A stretch of 64,000 nucleotides of DNA from Pelecanus crispus (Eukaryota; Chordata; Aves; Pelecaniformes; Pelecanidae). Below, piece after piece: positions 25,144 through 37,566 of this stretch; the stretch's first letter is position 1, and each line of letters begins with the position of its first letter. Where the stretch lies: the NCBI RefSeq assembly GCF_030463565.1, contig NC_134655.1:1624372-1688371 (forward strand), given 5' to 3'. Below the pieces are notes generated by a model, which saw nothing but the letters and a program-made list of their open reading frames with translations, had not been told where the DNA came from and searched no databases. The position numbers and the translations under genes were made by a program.

Positions 25144-28100
25144 GTGAGGAGAGGCACCAGGGTGGGCATTGCTCCTGCTGCACTGGTCTTGGTGGTGCTA
25201 TCCAAAGCAGAGGATGTTTTAGACCAATGTTTGCAAGGTCTGTTTTTTTCCTTGCTACAGTCATTGCATGCTCCTGCAGGCAAAGCTGTTGCAGAGGAGT
25301 GGTGGGTGAAGGGAGTTTCATGCTGGAGAGGGAAATGCGGAGCCCACTCAGTAATTGTGGGTTCAGAGAGCTGATGGGAGCCGCCATGGCCGGTGGCTGG
25401 AGCTTTTTTGGCAGTCAAGGAGAGCTTAAAGCAGTGCCAGCACCCGCTGAGGAAGGGCTGAGTGCTGTGCATGCAGTGCAGCCACTCCATGCTGCCCAGG
25501 GGTCAGGGTGAGATTGCGCTCTCCCCCGATGCCTGTGGTAATGAATATTACCAGGGAGGTAGTACACAGATATTAGTACTTGATGGTGATTAATGGGTCT
25601 AATAGGATTCTACAAGCCAGTCATTTCTGTTTTTCACTGTGTATTCCTGAGCCTGGCAAATGCAATAAAAACTCTGAAATAAAGACCATATTACTCTAAT
25701 ATTTCAGTGCTCTGTTATTGAAAACCATTAGCTGAGGCTTCTTGCCACTGTGAACTTGTGCAGTTCACCTCCCCGCAGTTGAGGGATCAGTGTTTTCTCA
25801 GCCTACAGAGCCAGGTGCTGCTCCCACACACGCATGGCCAAATTGCAGTGCTCCCTTTGATGTGAGCGGAGTTTGTCTCCTTGAGGCCAGAGGGCCAAAG
25901 GGCACCAGGTCTACAAACCCACCCCTCTCCAAAAATTCCTCCTTCAGAAACTCTAAAGATCTTCACTTCCTCCCCGAAGCATATGTTAATCTAAATTAAT
26001 CGTACCTAGTAATATTGAACATTAAGTCCGTAGTGAATTCCCACAGTGATTCTCTTTCGCAGTGTAGCAGCAGGGCTGCTCTGCTGAGCAGCTCTAATTC
26101 CTCTGCTGGAGGCAGTCACCTGCTGCAAGTAAAACAGCTCATTTAATGCATGGCTCTTGGCAAGAGTTGGTCTCTGGTAAACACCATGGAAGCTGGAACC
26201 AGAGCTGTGTGGAAGTTTGTGCCTGCACAGCAGTGTTGCATGCTAAACACCTCCTGCTGAAGCACCCGGTGGCTGTGGAGATTGCGTTGCTAAGTAGAAA
26301 CTTGATGTTCTGTGCAGAAAGACCACCCTGGGTCAGCATTTCTGGGGTAGAAGGCTGCCTGGAGCTGTACTGGTCCTTCAGGCTGTCTCGCTGCAGACTG
26401 ATGCCGACCTATTCCCCAGCGACTCCTTAATCCTCCTGCTTCCACCTTCAATTCCTGTTGCAGTCTGATTTTTTCCATTATTTGTCCCTAGATGTATTAG
26501 CTGGCACCTCCTGAGGTATTCAAAAGGAATGTGGACATGTGAGGTCCAAAACTGACCTTCCCAAACTTGGACTGGGGGCTTCTGCAGGCAATGCCCCCTA
26601 CCACCACCACCATCGCAGCTTGCTGCAGCAGGGGTTTAACAGAAACCAGCTGCTGCCAGCAGCTCCTTGCCCATATTTCAAAGCTGTCCGTGTCCTCCCC
26701 CGAATGCTATCCAGCTAAGATGCAGCCTGATTCCTTCCCCAGCCCCTGTTTTGTTCCTTGCTGATGAGTGTTATTAATTGTAGTCCGCCCTCCCCGTGGG
26801 TATAATCCGGTGAGGGCAGCTGTGCCCTTCACTCCATGGCAGAGCTCATGAATCTTCTTAGGGGAGGAACGGGAAAGCCCTGGAGGACCATGAGACCAAA
26901 TGAGCTTCAAAGAAAAGTTCAGGATGTTTTGCAAAAACCTCCTGTAAGCCTTGGCAGAACCTTAAAGCAGCAGGATTAGACTGGGATGGGAACACAAGCT
27001 TTGTGTGCGCAAAGGAGGTTTTAACGCATCTGAAAGATGGGGTGTACGTGGAGTCCTCTTCCCTATCACGCTGTGGAGACTGAGTTTATCTTCAAAGTCT
27101 CCCCTATTAGCACAGCTCGAGTAAGCTGCTGTTGCTTTTTGCTAGTGCTGGTCATGGCAGGACCGCTAGTGCTACTTGTTTTAAAAGAGAGGTAAAATGC
27201 ATCTCTTAACCCAAGAGATATGATCTGCCAAGAACTCCCTGATGTCTGCTGACCCCATGCCCGTGCACAGCTCCCTTGCTCTACCTCACAGCCATGCAGA
27301 GCTTGCTGGGCTTGGCACGCTGAGTCCGCACTGAGCAGCGCCTTGGGAATGGCCTAGGATCAAGCACCGGAGTCACCCAGGCGGCTCTCACAAGCGTGTC
27401 AATCTACCTGGTTCATCTCTCTTCTGTTCAGCCTTGAGTGCTACACACCCAGCTGCCTTGGAGCAGAGCTTTGCTGGACCAGGCTGACACGTTTCAGAGA
27501 CCTCCCATCGTATCAAGGCGGGTTCTGAACCTGCTTGTGGGATGATGGTGCTGGTGCTGGTGGTCTGGGGAGGTCTCTGGAAGCTCTTGTCCAAGCAAAA
27601 TGCATCTCTCTGTCTTCCAGTGAATTTGTGAAAGCTCTGGAGAGATCAATCAGCTCTGAAAGGATTATCCATTGGGCTTGGCATTTAATTAATGTCCCAG
27701 ATCTAATGACGGGGCCATCTTTCAAAAGGGACACCGCCCCCTTAGGAGTAATGCAATAGCTGGTGCAACCTAATCACACTTCCCAAGGAGCCCCGTCACC
27801 GCTTGTGATGGATAGCATTAATTACAGCGTGCCCTACAGGAGCCGTGGCCCAGCCCAAGAGAAGGGTCCTCCGAGCACTCAGCAAGCTGCTGAGCGAGGA
27901 TATAAATGCTTCTTGCCAAAAAAGCTGAAGCCATCAGCATCAGGAAGAGTTGCCCTCGCAGCGGCCATGCGTGGTCTTTTTGGCAAGCTCTTGTTGGATG
28001 GGCAACTTCGGGATGTTTAGTACTGCAGCTCTGAGGCTTCCCGTGTGAGGCAGGTCTTGTTCCTGGACGCGAAATGGGGACATTTGCTATGTCTCTGCAG

Positions 28101-29080
28101 TGAATGTCTGATAATGTGGTGGAAGAGGCTAGAGATTCATCTTCTGCCTAGAAGCCTGCTGCTTGACACAGTTGCTAGTGTCTAAGAAAGTTTATCCATC
28201 CTCGTGGCATCTCACTGAAATGAAGCACTTTGAGTGGCAGCACCTCACTTTGATGAGATCTCACAACAGACTTTTTCTTCTTGCTTTTAAAGTGACTCTT
28301 CAAAGCTGAACTCTATCTGTTGTAGAGGAGAAAACCAATAAATCAGTTTTCCTTCCACAGGAACGCTGCTGGCTCTAGGAAAGCAAGACCTCCTTCCAGC
28401 TGAAATTCTAACCAGGTTGCAAGGAGTCGCAGCTCCCCACCTGAGCCAGGGTCCTCCTGCACTACTTTTTTCCTCCAAATGCGGCTGTGTTTTGCCCCAG
28501 GTTTAGCTTGTCTGGATATACCCAAACATATTTGCCCTGGGGAAAGGGGATGAGAAGCATGCTGTGCCCTGGCACTTGCTGCTGGTGCCTGGCTGGAGGT
28601 GGGAGCTCTGCTTTGGTCCTCGGTGGTTGTTTTCAGCGGTGCACGCAGCAAATGCAGACCTTTGGAGCGGGCTCTGAAAGCAGATTCAATTAGTGAGAGA
28701 GCAATGATGTTCCCTTATTAAGTGTTGCTCTCCAGGCAGCTTCTGGAAGCAACCAAGCAATGGTATTAGAGGCTTTTAATCTGTTTTCCTGGCCCTCCTG
28801 GGTGAATACGCGTACCCGGTGCTAGGGGTTGGACTTGCAGTGTCCTGTCCAGTCCTGCCAGAGGGGACCTGACCTGGCGTCCCCTTCCCCCAGCTGGAAA
28901 AGGCTGTGGGGTAGAAATTGCCAAAAGATAAGTGGGGTTATTCTGCCACTGTCCTGGGATATGTAAAATTAGGATCTTCCTGGGGTATTGCAGGGGACTC
29001 TGCTGGTGTCCTCAGCTCCAGAAGGATTTTCCCACTCAGGAAGCAGGGCCAGCATCCCACTAGATGGCACAGCAGGACAG
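25144..29080. other. Intergenic, no gene recognised
   Basis: No gene or transposon recognised. The segment 25530-25720 is A/T-rich, including GGTAATGAATATTACC, an imperfect palindrome with 7-bp arms. It might be a non-coding element. Confidence 0.6.
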
Positions 29081-29433
29081 TTTCTTCACGGAAAAAGTGG
29101 TCAGGCATTGGAACAGGCTGCCCAGAGAGGTGGGGGAGTCCCCATCCCTGGAAGTGTTCAAAAAACGGGCAGAGGTGGCACTGGGGACATGGTTTAGTGG
29201 GCATGGGGGTGTTGGGTTGATGGTTGGGCTGATGATCTTAGAGATCCTTTCCAACCTTAGTGATTTCTAGTTTTACTTTCATTAAAAAATTAATCCAGCC
29301 CCCAAGCCAGGAAACATGAAATTATTCCTCTCCCCTTAATTGGTTTAGTGGTGGACTTGGTAGTATAGGCTAATGGTTGGACTGGGTGATCTTAAAGGGC
29401 TTTTCCAACCTAAATGATTCTGTGATTCTATGA
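29081..29433 (+). mobile_element. CR1 LINE fragment with duplicated 3' tail
   Basis: The CR1 3' end (29081-29270) is followed by a linker (29271-29340, including ATGAAATTATTCCTCTCC). A second CR1 terminal segment follows (29341-29433) and ends TTCTGTGATTCTATGA. Linker and junction match the inverted copy at 53.2 kb. Confidence 0.93.
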
Positions 29434-30419
29434 CAGCCAGGGCCATCACCTCCTCCCCAGCTGCCAGCCCCAGACAGCGCTGGGGCTGCAAGGCCAGGGC
29501 AGCCTCCAGACCCACTGAGCTGCTCCTCCCTAGCTGGGAAACAGCAAAGGAAAAGATCCCAATACCTTTGTGAAAAGCTTCTAACTCTGCCAGGAGCCTG
29601 AGCAAATCTGCTGGTGTGGACGTGAGCTGCTGGTGCTGTCCATCTCCTAGGTGAGGCTTTAAATGACAGGTTCAACCATGATTTGAGCCGCTGGCACAGC
29701 CAGGACCTCTCTCAAATTCATATTCCTCCTCTTCCAGTATTGCATATTTATGCAATTTATACTTCTGACTGCTCTCCCACCCGGAGCAGCCGTGGGAGCC
29801 CAGGCAACGGGCTTTGAATGTGGGGCTGAGTCGCTGATCTTCCTGGGGGTCTTCCCTCCTGCTCAGGCTGTAACTCTTAACGCTGCTTTCTGCGACGCTG
29901 CTGCCCCGGCGCTTGTCGGAGCATCCTCCTGCAGAGCTCCGCTGCGAATGGAGCCAAGTGGAAAACACCGCCCGCCTTCCTGCAGGTTTCCGCAACCTCG
30001 CTCGGAGCCGGGCGGAGAGGAAGAGGAGCTCCTCTTCCAGGTATCGCCTCTGCTGTCCCCACTGCCAAAATTCACCCTGGGCTGGCCCAGCTCCCAGGAC
30101 ATATGGCTGAAGCTCCAACCAAGAGCAGGGCTCTGCTGCCCCAAGTGCTGCGCAGACGAATGGCATCGGCAGCCTGAGCCGGGAGAGCCGGATGAGTTTG
30201 GGGAAGGCAAAGGAGCCAGGGGTGAAGATTTGGCTTCTGGCTCATCCTTGCCCTGGGCCGGCTGGAGATGTGGGAGGGAGGCAGATTGCCTCTGCTCTTC
30301 CTCACCCCAGGGCTACTGGCAGATGCATTTTCTCCTTCTGAGCACGGAGACCTGTCCTGGGAGAAGGGGGTGGCATCACCCCCAGGAACGAGACCCCCTC
30401 CCAAAATGCACAGCCGTCG

Positions 30420-30750
30420 AGGGAGGATGTCACCCCTTCCTCCGCCATCGTGGAAGCGCAGTCGCCGGGCTCCATCGCACCGGGACAGGCTGGAGGACGT
30501 GCAGCCCCATGGCTGGTTTGTTTGATCAGGGCATATTTAGCTCCGCGTCCCCTCCCGCGAGGCGAGGCGCGCTGGCTCCGTCGCGGTGCCTGTTTACATA
30601 GGCCTCCCCCTCCGTGGCAGCTCCCCGGCACCGCCGTGCCCGGGCACTCCGCGTTTCGGTTCACGGCGGGGGCAGCCCCGGGAGCCACGCCAGCGTCCCT
30701 GCCGTCACACCCGGCCGTTGTCTCTTTTGCAGGTTCCTTCTCCAAACATC
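30420..30750. promoter_or_regulatory. Isolated CpG-rich block
   Basis: Dense CpG (for example CCCGCGAGGCGAGGCGCGC and CGTGCCCGGGCACTCCGCG) contrasts with the surrounding sequence. No coding exon can be matched to it. It may be an unlinked promoter or enhancer, a lncRNA start, or simply GC-rich DNA. An acceptor-like TGTCTCTTTTGCAG lies at its right edge. Confidence 0.35.
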
Positions 30751-32469
30751 AGCCCGGCTAATCCGCGGCCCCCGTACAGAAGGAGGGACCAGCAGAGACA
30801 GAGATTAATGTAGCCACTGGAAAAATTCGATTCACAAGTGCAATGAGTTGCAATGTCTCTGCACTGGCTCAGCCAAACTGGTGTCCAGTGGGAGGTGGTG
30901 GGAGCTTCAGTGGGCATCCCACCAGGATGGGCTGCAGGGGCTGAAGTGCCCTATGGCCCTGGCGAGTCAGAGGAGATGGTGGGAGCAGAAAGGAGGTTCC
31001 CGTGCAGGGTGGGATTAATCCTTTCTCATATAAACTATCTACGAGTTTGCTCTCCTCCCCCTGCGCCCTTCGCAGTCACGGGAGGAAGCCTGGTGTGTTC
31101 AGAAGGTGAATGGTGTGGCAAGGGGGTTGAATTGTCCTCTCCTGGCACATGTCCGCTCCCGGCCATGCAGGGACCCTCGGTGACCCACCATACACCCCTC
31201 CAGGTGGCTGTAGGGAAGCAAACAACTCCCTGTGTGTTTTGCACCCTCTGATGGTCTCCAGCTCAGGGTTTGTCCCCCCTTTACCATCTTTCCAGTGCTT
31301 GAAATAGATCTGAGCTTCAACAGGGCAGTCTTCCATCTGGCTTAGAGACCTCACATTCTTCCTGTTGCCAGCGGGGATTTTGTCACCAAAATCTTACCCA
31401 GTTTGTTTGCCCCCAGCTGTGTCTCTCTCCAACCCACCCACGATGGGGTTAGGGCAGAGCAGACACCCCCAGCAGTTCCAGGTCCCCATTTTCTTCAAAG
31501 CAAAGCCAGCCCCGGGGGGACGCCTCCCACCCTCGTGATGCCAGGAAGACACCCCGGAGAAAGGCGCTTTGGGAAACGGGGATGGTTGAACGCTGCCGAT
31601 GCCCAGGCCAGGGGAATCAGTATGGGAATGGGTTGCAAGGAGGGTGCTGGAGCTGTTTGCTGAAGCAGCTCCTCCTTGGAGGAGCAGAGCAGAGCAGCCG
31701 TCTCTCCGGTCCTTCCCCCAGCCCTGCTCTGTCTGGGGTGAGCCAAAAAGCGACGGGACTTGGCAGGGGTGTCAAGAACCAACTATCCCGCTCCGGGGCC
31801 CCTCTGCTTCCCGCAGTGCCAGGTAATGCTCGGGTCTCCTTGGTGACGGATTATGGGATTAAAGGGTTCAGGTGAGCCCTCCTGCACGCGATTCGGTTAC
31901 TCCCAGGTACGGCATTGTTTTGGCATGCTGTGGGAAGCCTCCCCACTGCTGCCACATGCCCAGGAGGGACCATGCACCGGCCCAGGGAAGGACCAGGAGG
32001 GTGAAGGATCCATCCCACTGCCCAGTGCTGTGGTCATGGGTGCTGACAGTGTTTGGGTCATGTCGCATCCTGGCACTGAAAAGCACGGAGATGTTCCTGC
32101 CCTTCCCCACCTCTCGCACCCGGGAGCACCCAGACGTGCCCCCATGGAGGGCAGGGACTGGTGGCACGTACTCGTGGGGCTGCAAAAGCCACCAGCAAAG
32201 CTGGGGCTTCCCGGTCACCCCCTTCCCACCACACCAGCTGCTAACAGCAAGCCAAAATCAGTGTGAAATCACTGGGGGTAGCGACTTGTCTGGGGCAGGA
32301 TGGGGACTGTACTTTGGGGATGTTCGGCTTCAGAGTTGAAGGTGGGTGATGCCCCTCTACGACCCAAGGAAAGCTCTGGATGTGGATGTTCCCTACCCTG
32401 GCTCCTTCTTCTGCCGGATATCTGCATGGCTGGTGGGGGTAGGGAGCGGGACGAGCAGCCGTCCGGGTG

Positions 32470-32551
32470 GAGATACAACATGGTTGGAGATGATACAACA
32501 TGGTTGGAGATAGATACAACATGGTTGGAGATACAACATGGTTGGAGATAC
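32470..32551 (+). repeat. Short tandem repeat (GATACAACATGGTTGGA)n
   Basis: Four copies of GATACAACATGGTTGGA start at about 32472, 32492, 32513 and 32530. The repeat cores are near-identical and the spacing is 17-21 bp, differing only by small GAT/TA insertions. Not coding. Confidence 0.95.
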
Positions 32552-35500
32552 AGCGTGGGTGTGCAGGTGGAAGGAGAAAACATCTGGAAAGGGAGACTTT
32601 TTCCCCAAAGTTGCCCGATGACAAAAGGCCAGGGGGAAGCTTGTAGGGACCTTTCCTCCCACCGGGACAAGACAAACCCTCCCGTACAGGGCTCCCCATG
32701 GGTTGAGGGGACACCGAGGTGTCCCAGCTGCTTGGCTGTGGCTCAGCAGCCGGCGGTGGCCAGGGCTCTCCCATCCCACCTCCCGGCAGCGCTGTTTGCT
32801 CTCTGTTATTTAAGCATTCATCTTGTTTAAGCACCACTTTAGCGCTGCGAGGCTGGCGATATCTTGTAGAAAAAAAAACAAGAGCCTTCCTCCTCCCCTC
32901 CCTCACTTTCCCCCGGGCCTGTATTACCCCAAATAAACACTCACTTTGGGTAATAGTTAACTTTAATGGCTCAGTCCTGGCTTTGGCTGCATGATAGGGC
33001 ACCACGGGGAGACTCAAGGGGTTGATAGTCCTCGGGATAAAGGAGATAAGGTCTGGGTTTGAAGGGCAGCACTCACGGCTGCTGTCACGGCAAGCATGGC
33101 CCTTCCCACAGGGAACACACACTTCTCTGTCACCCTCCCCAAAATTTAGCCTGACTTTAGCACTCCGTTCCCAGCCCTTGTGTTTTCCAGGTGAGCAGAT
33201 GGCGGGGGGCCGACAGCAGCCCCACGGGAGCTGGCCCCCCTGCCCCCCAGCGGTCCCAGCCCTGGGGTGCCATCGGAGGCTTTGCCGTACCCGCCAGTAG
33301 CCACATCTCTGGCCCACGCTGCAATCCTTTGCTGAGCTGCAGAGATACCTGAATAACCCGCCCGGCAGCTCTTTCTCTCTTAATTGTGTTTTCCCAAGTC
33401 AATGGGTAACTTTACAGCCCGGGCCATGAAAAAAATCAAACAGAATAACCTTGGGGAGACAGCTATCTGCCGCAGGGGGAGACGCGCCGGGTTAGTCACT
33501 TGGGGGGGGAAGGGGCAATAAAGTTCAAAAATAAAACCATCCTGAAAGTCACTGCCGAGTCTGGCAGGCACCCGCGGGCAGAAGTCGGCGCTGGGCTCAC
33601 TGCAAGACCAGCGCTGCTCGGCCAGGCTGGGGATGCGAGGTGGGCATCCAGGGCATCTTCTCAGATCCCTGGGGAAGCCGGGTTAGGTTTTGCCTTTACC
33701 ATCCCACCAGACTTTGGGCATGCAGTGCCACTGTGCAGGCACTTCGCTGTCCCGTAGCGGTGGGACCTTCCAGCCTGCCCCTCTGAAATCACCCCGGGGG
33801 GGGGCAGAGGGAAGCCAGAGCCTCGCTGAGCCTCCCCCACCAAGCTGCCCATCCCCACCAAGCCCTCCTGCCGTGGTGACTCCCATTGCTTCCTGGGTGC
33901 TAGACACGGCATGGTGGCATCACTGTTGCTTCCTTCTGGACACCAAGCAAAAAAAAAAATATATCAGAGCACCCTTGGGTGCTCTCCAGTTGGTGCCTTC
34001 GCCTCTTGGCCATGCCATGCGAGACCGTGTGACAGAACGCTCTCCTCCAAGATTTTACCTCTGGTTTTTATCCCCCCACCCCCCCCCCGCCTCCTCCTTC
34101 CCTCCCTGTCCTTGACCAGCCGCGATCTTGGCATTCCTGCAGCTTTAACAGCCCCATATAACTGCACAGGAACAGTCAATCCGATCGAACCAGGGTTTTA
34201 CAGCAGCGTTGCTTCACCACCGGAGCACAAACAAGGGGAAGAAGGCACCGGCGGCTGGGGGGGAGGCTGCAGGCAGTGAAAGTCACGGGGTGGGTAAGGG
34301 GTGGGTCTGCAGGGTGAAGGGCTTTGAGCAGGATGAGGTCCTGCTCTGCTGAGGACCCTTTGGGGGATGAACCTGAACTTCCAGCTCCACTTTGAGCTGC
34401 GTCCCAGATTTGCCACCATTTAGAGAAAGAGGTTTTTTTGTTTTGGTTGTGGTTTGTTTTTTTTTTAATTGTCGCCTTCTCCTCTGTGTTTCAGGGAGAG
34501 AGCTGGCCCAAAGCGACCTGAGCAGGGCCTTGCATCTCTCCTCTGGGGATGCCCAACACAAAATAGCTTCCCAGCACCCACAGGGACTGTGTCGTCCCAG
34601 GACATCCCAGCCTGACTTTGGGATGGACTCACCACCCCCGAGTCAGCAGCTGACCCTCAGACCAGAGCAGGGCCCTTCTCAGGTCCGTGATGCCATACAG
34701 GTGAAGCAGAGCATCACCACCCCCAGGGCAAAGGACCAGGGTTGGGAGCCTGGGCAGGGAAAGGGACAGGATGGGAAACTAGGGGATATGGAGCCCTGAG
34801 CTCCAAAAGGGACAGTCCATGGCCACCTTGGTACCTGCCTGCTGTCCTCAGCACCACCAGCACGTTCCAGCCAGCCCTGTCCCTCAAAACTGGGGATGGT
34901 ACAAATCACTTTTGGCAATGGAGGTGGAGATGAGTGAGCAGAGACAGCTGCGGGTGGGCTTGATGGGCTGTTTTTCCAAAAAAGATGGTTTGGAAGCCTG
35001 ACTGGGGCTTCCCTGCAGGGGCATTTTAGCTTGTGTGACCCAAAAGGTGAGCCCCTCTCACCACCCTCTGAGTTTTCCCCCCTCCAAGCTGTGGCCCAGG
35101 GCTACAGGAAGCCTTTCTGGGGCAGGAGGGTCCCCATCCCACTCCTCAGTGCCACTGAGGAGAAGAAGCCGTGGCAGCCCCATCCACGCTCTCTTCTGAT
35201 GCCCTCTCCGGAGCTTTTCCTGCTGCAGCTCCGTTGAGGAAGAACACTTCAGTTTTGCATGCGATAAAATAGCCACTCTCTGGACTTTCCTGACATCGTG
35301 GCAGACCTTCCCCATTATTCACTATCTTGGTGAGCTCACCAGGAACAGCTTGGCTGCGCAGCCAGAGCAAAGTCCGGAGCGCAGCGGCGTGCCGAAGGAC
35401 ACGCTGGGTGGAATGAGGAGGTTCAAGGAGGTGCTCAGGCATGTGATGCCTCTTGCCATGGGAATGTATTTCGCAAAGATGAACGGCATCCCGGCTCCAT

Positions 35501-36599
35501 CCATACCAGCCAGCACGAGGCCATACATCAAAAAACGAGTTTCCACAAATCCTTGCAGAGCAGGAGATGGCTTCAAAGGAGGCGTGTTGTACCCAGCAGC
35601 CAGTCCGTGACAGGTCCATGGCGATCTCCACAAGGCTCTCTTTGGCCTCCAGACCTCCCCAGAGCCTCCAGCCACTGGCTCATGTCTTTCTAATGCCTCG
35701 CTCCGCAGAAACTCCCGTCCCCTTTCCAGCCCCAAACCTCCCTCCCTGCGCCGCAGTGGCTCTGACATCCCCCTGCGCGAGGATGAGGGTCCCTGACAGC
35801 ATCCCCTTCCTCCCCCGCCAACATCTGACATGATTTGCAGGCAGAAGAAATCGGAAAGCTAAAACTGAAGCTGTCCAGGAGTTGAAGTCAGCAAATAACT
35901 ACAGGTTTCTTCTCGCCTTTGCCAGCCGTGCAGCGAAGGAGCAGTTCACGGAGCTGGTTTCTCCCCCAGCCTCTGGGCTGCACAGGTTTGCTGCAGCTCC
36001 CAGCATCAAATACCCCATGGAGAGCTGCGGCCGGATCCTTCCCAGGCACGCGGCGCTGCCCGGCGCTCCCTCCAGCTCCGCACAGGCAATCTGCAGCAAA
36101 ACTTTGCAACTGCAGGGAAGTGACAACGAGAGAAGGTGCGTGGCTCAAGGTCCTGCTCTGCCTGGCCCCCTCATCTTAATTAGATCTCGGTCCCCCAAAT
36201 TATTTTTCAAGTGATGGTGAAATCTGGAAGCAACCGAGGGAGGAGAAGGACTTGGAAAGTAAAACAGTGCAATGCCTGGGGACCGTCAATGGGATGTAAA
36301 AGCCACAGGAGAAGCACGTAAAACAACTCGTCTCAGCATGGTAATGAAGTTTGAGCTGAGGGAACCTAATCAGTGGGGAAAGAGGATTTTCTTCATGAAA
36401 AATGTAGCTGAAGTGCAAGACCTTTGGAAAGCAATAGGGAGTTGTCGATTTTAACATGGAATAAGCCTCATGATCCTGCAAGCGTAGCTGGGCCAGGAGG
36501 CGACTGCGGGAAGCGGTCACAAAGAAGACGCTGGAGAAAGCAGATGGGATCCTGCTGGGAACGGCTTGTAAAGAGCTGTTTAGTTCAGCCTATATATAT

Positions 36600-36760
36600 A
36601 AAAATACGCGTGTGCTTGTAGGTGTTTGCGTACGCGCGTGCGGGTGCGTGCATGCAGAAGGCATGAGCTCAACAGCCCTCGCTGCACCCCTGCTGGCTGT
36701 TTGCATATGTACAAATGCGTGTGTGTATATATATATATATATATGTACACAAAAGTACAC
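36600..36760. repeat. Alternating purine-pyrimidine, (TA)n and (GT)n low complexity
   Basis: Segments include GTGTTTGCGTACGCGCGTGC, then GTGTGTATATATATATATAT. They lie about 0.5 kb beyond the inferred KLF5L 3' end. Strictly alternating stretches favour Z-DNA or cruciform structures. Confidence 0.85.
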
Positions 36761-37296
36761 AGGCGGGATTTTGAATGCCGCGTCCCCAGCCCTTCCTCCG
36801 GGGTCCCCCGTCTCCTCTCTTCCCCTCTGCCCGGCCCGGGGAAGGAGCTCCGGCTCCCGCTCCCTCCGACCCGCTTGGCCTGCGGATGCTCCCTTCTCCC
36901 CTCAGAGGGCAAAAAACAGGAGCATGTAGTAAAGGTGGAGGGGATTAAAAGAAGAAGTGCCCTGCCCCTCCTTTTTCTTTGCACAGTGTTGCAACATCGG
37001 TTTGAGAAAGGGCTCGCCATTCCTCCAAAGCGTCAGCTTAGCCCACGGAACACCACGAGTAGCATTGCCTGGCGCTCCAGGCTTATACCATGCACGGATC
37101 CCTTCCCTGCTCGGATACCCATTTTCCTAAGCCAACCTAATAAAAATAAATATAATAAAAAGGCTTTTTTTTTTTTTTTTTTCCTTTTCTTAAGCCTGTA
37201 AAATCAACACAGGCATAGGCAGCAGCAGGTAAAGGCGAAAAAAGCATTTGCAATGGGAGGGAACAGAAGAAAGACCATGTCTCCACGTGATAAAAT

Positions 37297-37302
37297 TTTA
37301 TT
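37297..37302 (-). terminator. Distal polyadenylation signal of KLF5L
   Basis: AATAAA on the gene strand is followed within about 30 nt by T-rich and TG-containing sequence. It is the last such signal before the low-complexity (TA)n/(GT)n region at 36.6-36.75 kb. Confidence 0.4.
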
Positions 37303-37527
37303 ACAAAATATGAGATAGATTAATAGTTGTAGGGGAGTTTCGGGGCGGGGGGGGAGGGGGGTATGTAACAAACAAAAGCATCACCGGAAAAATAAACCTT
37401 CCACCCAAGTTTTCCAGGTCCCAAATTTTTTTTTTTTTCACATTGTGTTCATCTCGGACAGTAAACAATCACTTTCAATCCACGCAGACCCGCGAAGCGA
37501 TACAGTGCTCTTTTCCTATTTACAGCC

Positions 37528-37566
37528 TTTTTTTTTTTTTCTTTTTTTTCCCCCCCGCTATGATAC
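37528..37566 (+). repeat. T-run/C-run tract inside the KLF5L 3'UTR
   Basis: Thirteen T, a C, eight T, then seven C. In the transcript this is a G run followed by long A runs. Confidence 0.9.

Larger units (their letters stand above)
29434..36599. other. Intergenic, GC-rich, no gene recognised
   Basis: Contains the CpG-rich block at 30.4 kb and the tandem repeat at 32.5 kb. Several long open frames exist (about 160-360 codons) but they overlap on both strands, as expected in stop-poor GC-rich DNA. None shows a domain I recognise. Confidence 0.6.

Noticed and set aside
29750-30601. 283-codon open frame on the plus strand
   Set aside because: It is composed of GC-rich random sequence leading into the CpG block; similar-length frames overlap on the minus strand.
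32241-33317. 358-codon open frame on the minus strand
   Set aside because: It runs through the tandem repeat (periodic PTMLYLSPTMLY pattern) and has overlapping open frames on the other strand; GC-rich chance ORF.
33465-33490. Possible CTCF site (CCGCAGGGGGAGACGC)
   Set aside because: The spacing is one base off the core consensus; not supported.
35146-35831. Two overlapping 160-170-codon frames on the minus strand, one with a hydrophobic stretch (MYGLVLAGMDGAGMPFIFAK)
   Set aside because: No family recognised, no flanking splice sites that fit, and both frames plus a plus-strand frame are open together; probably low stop density.
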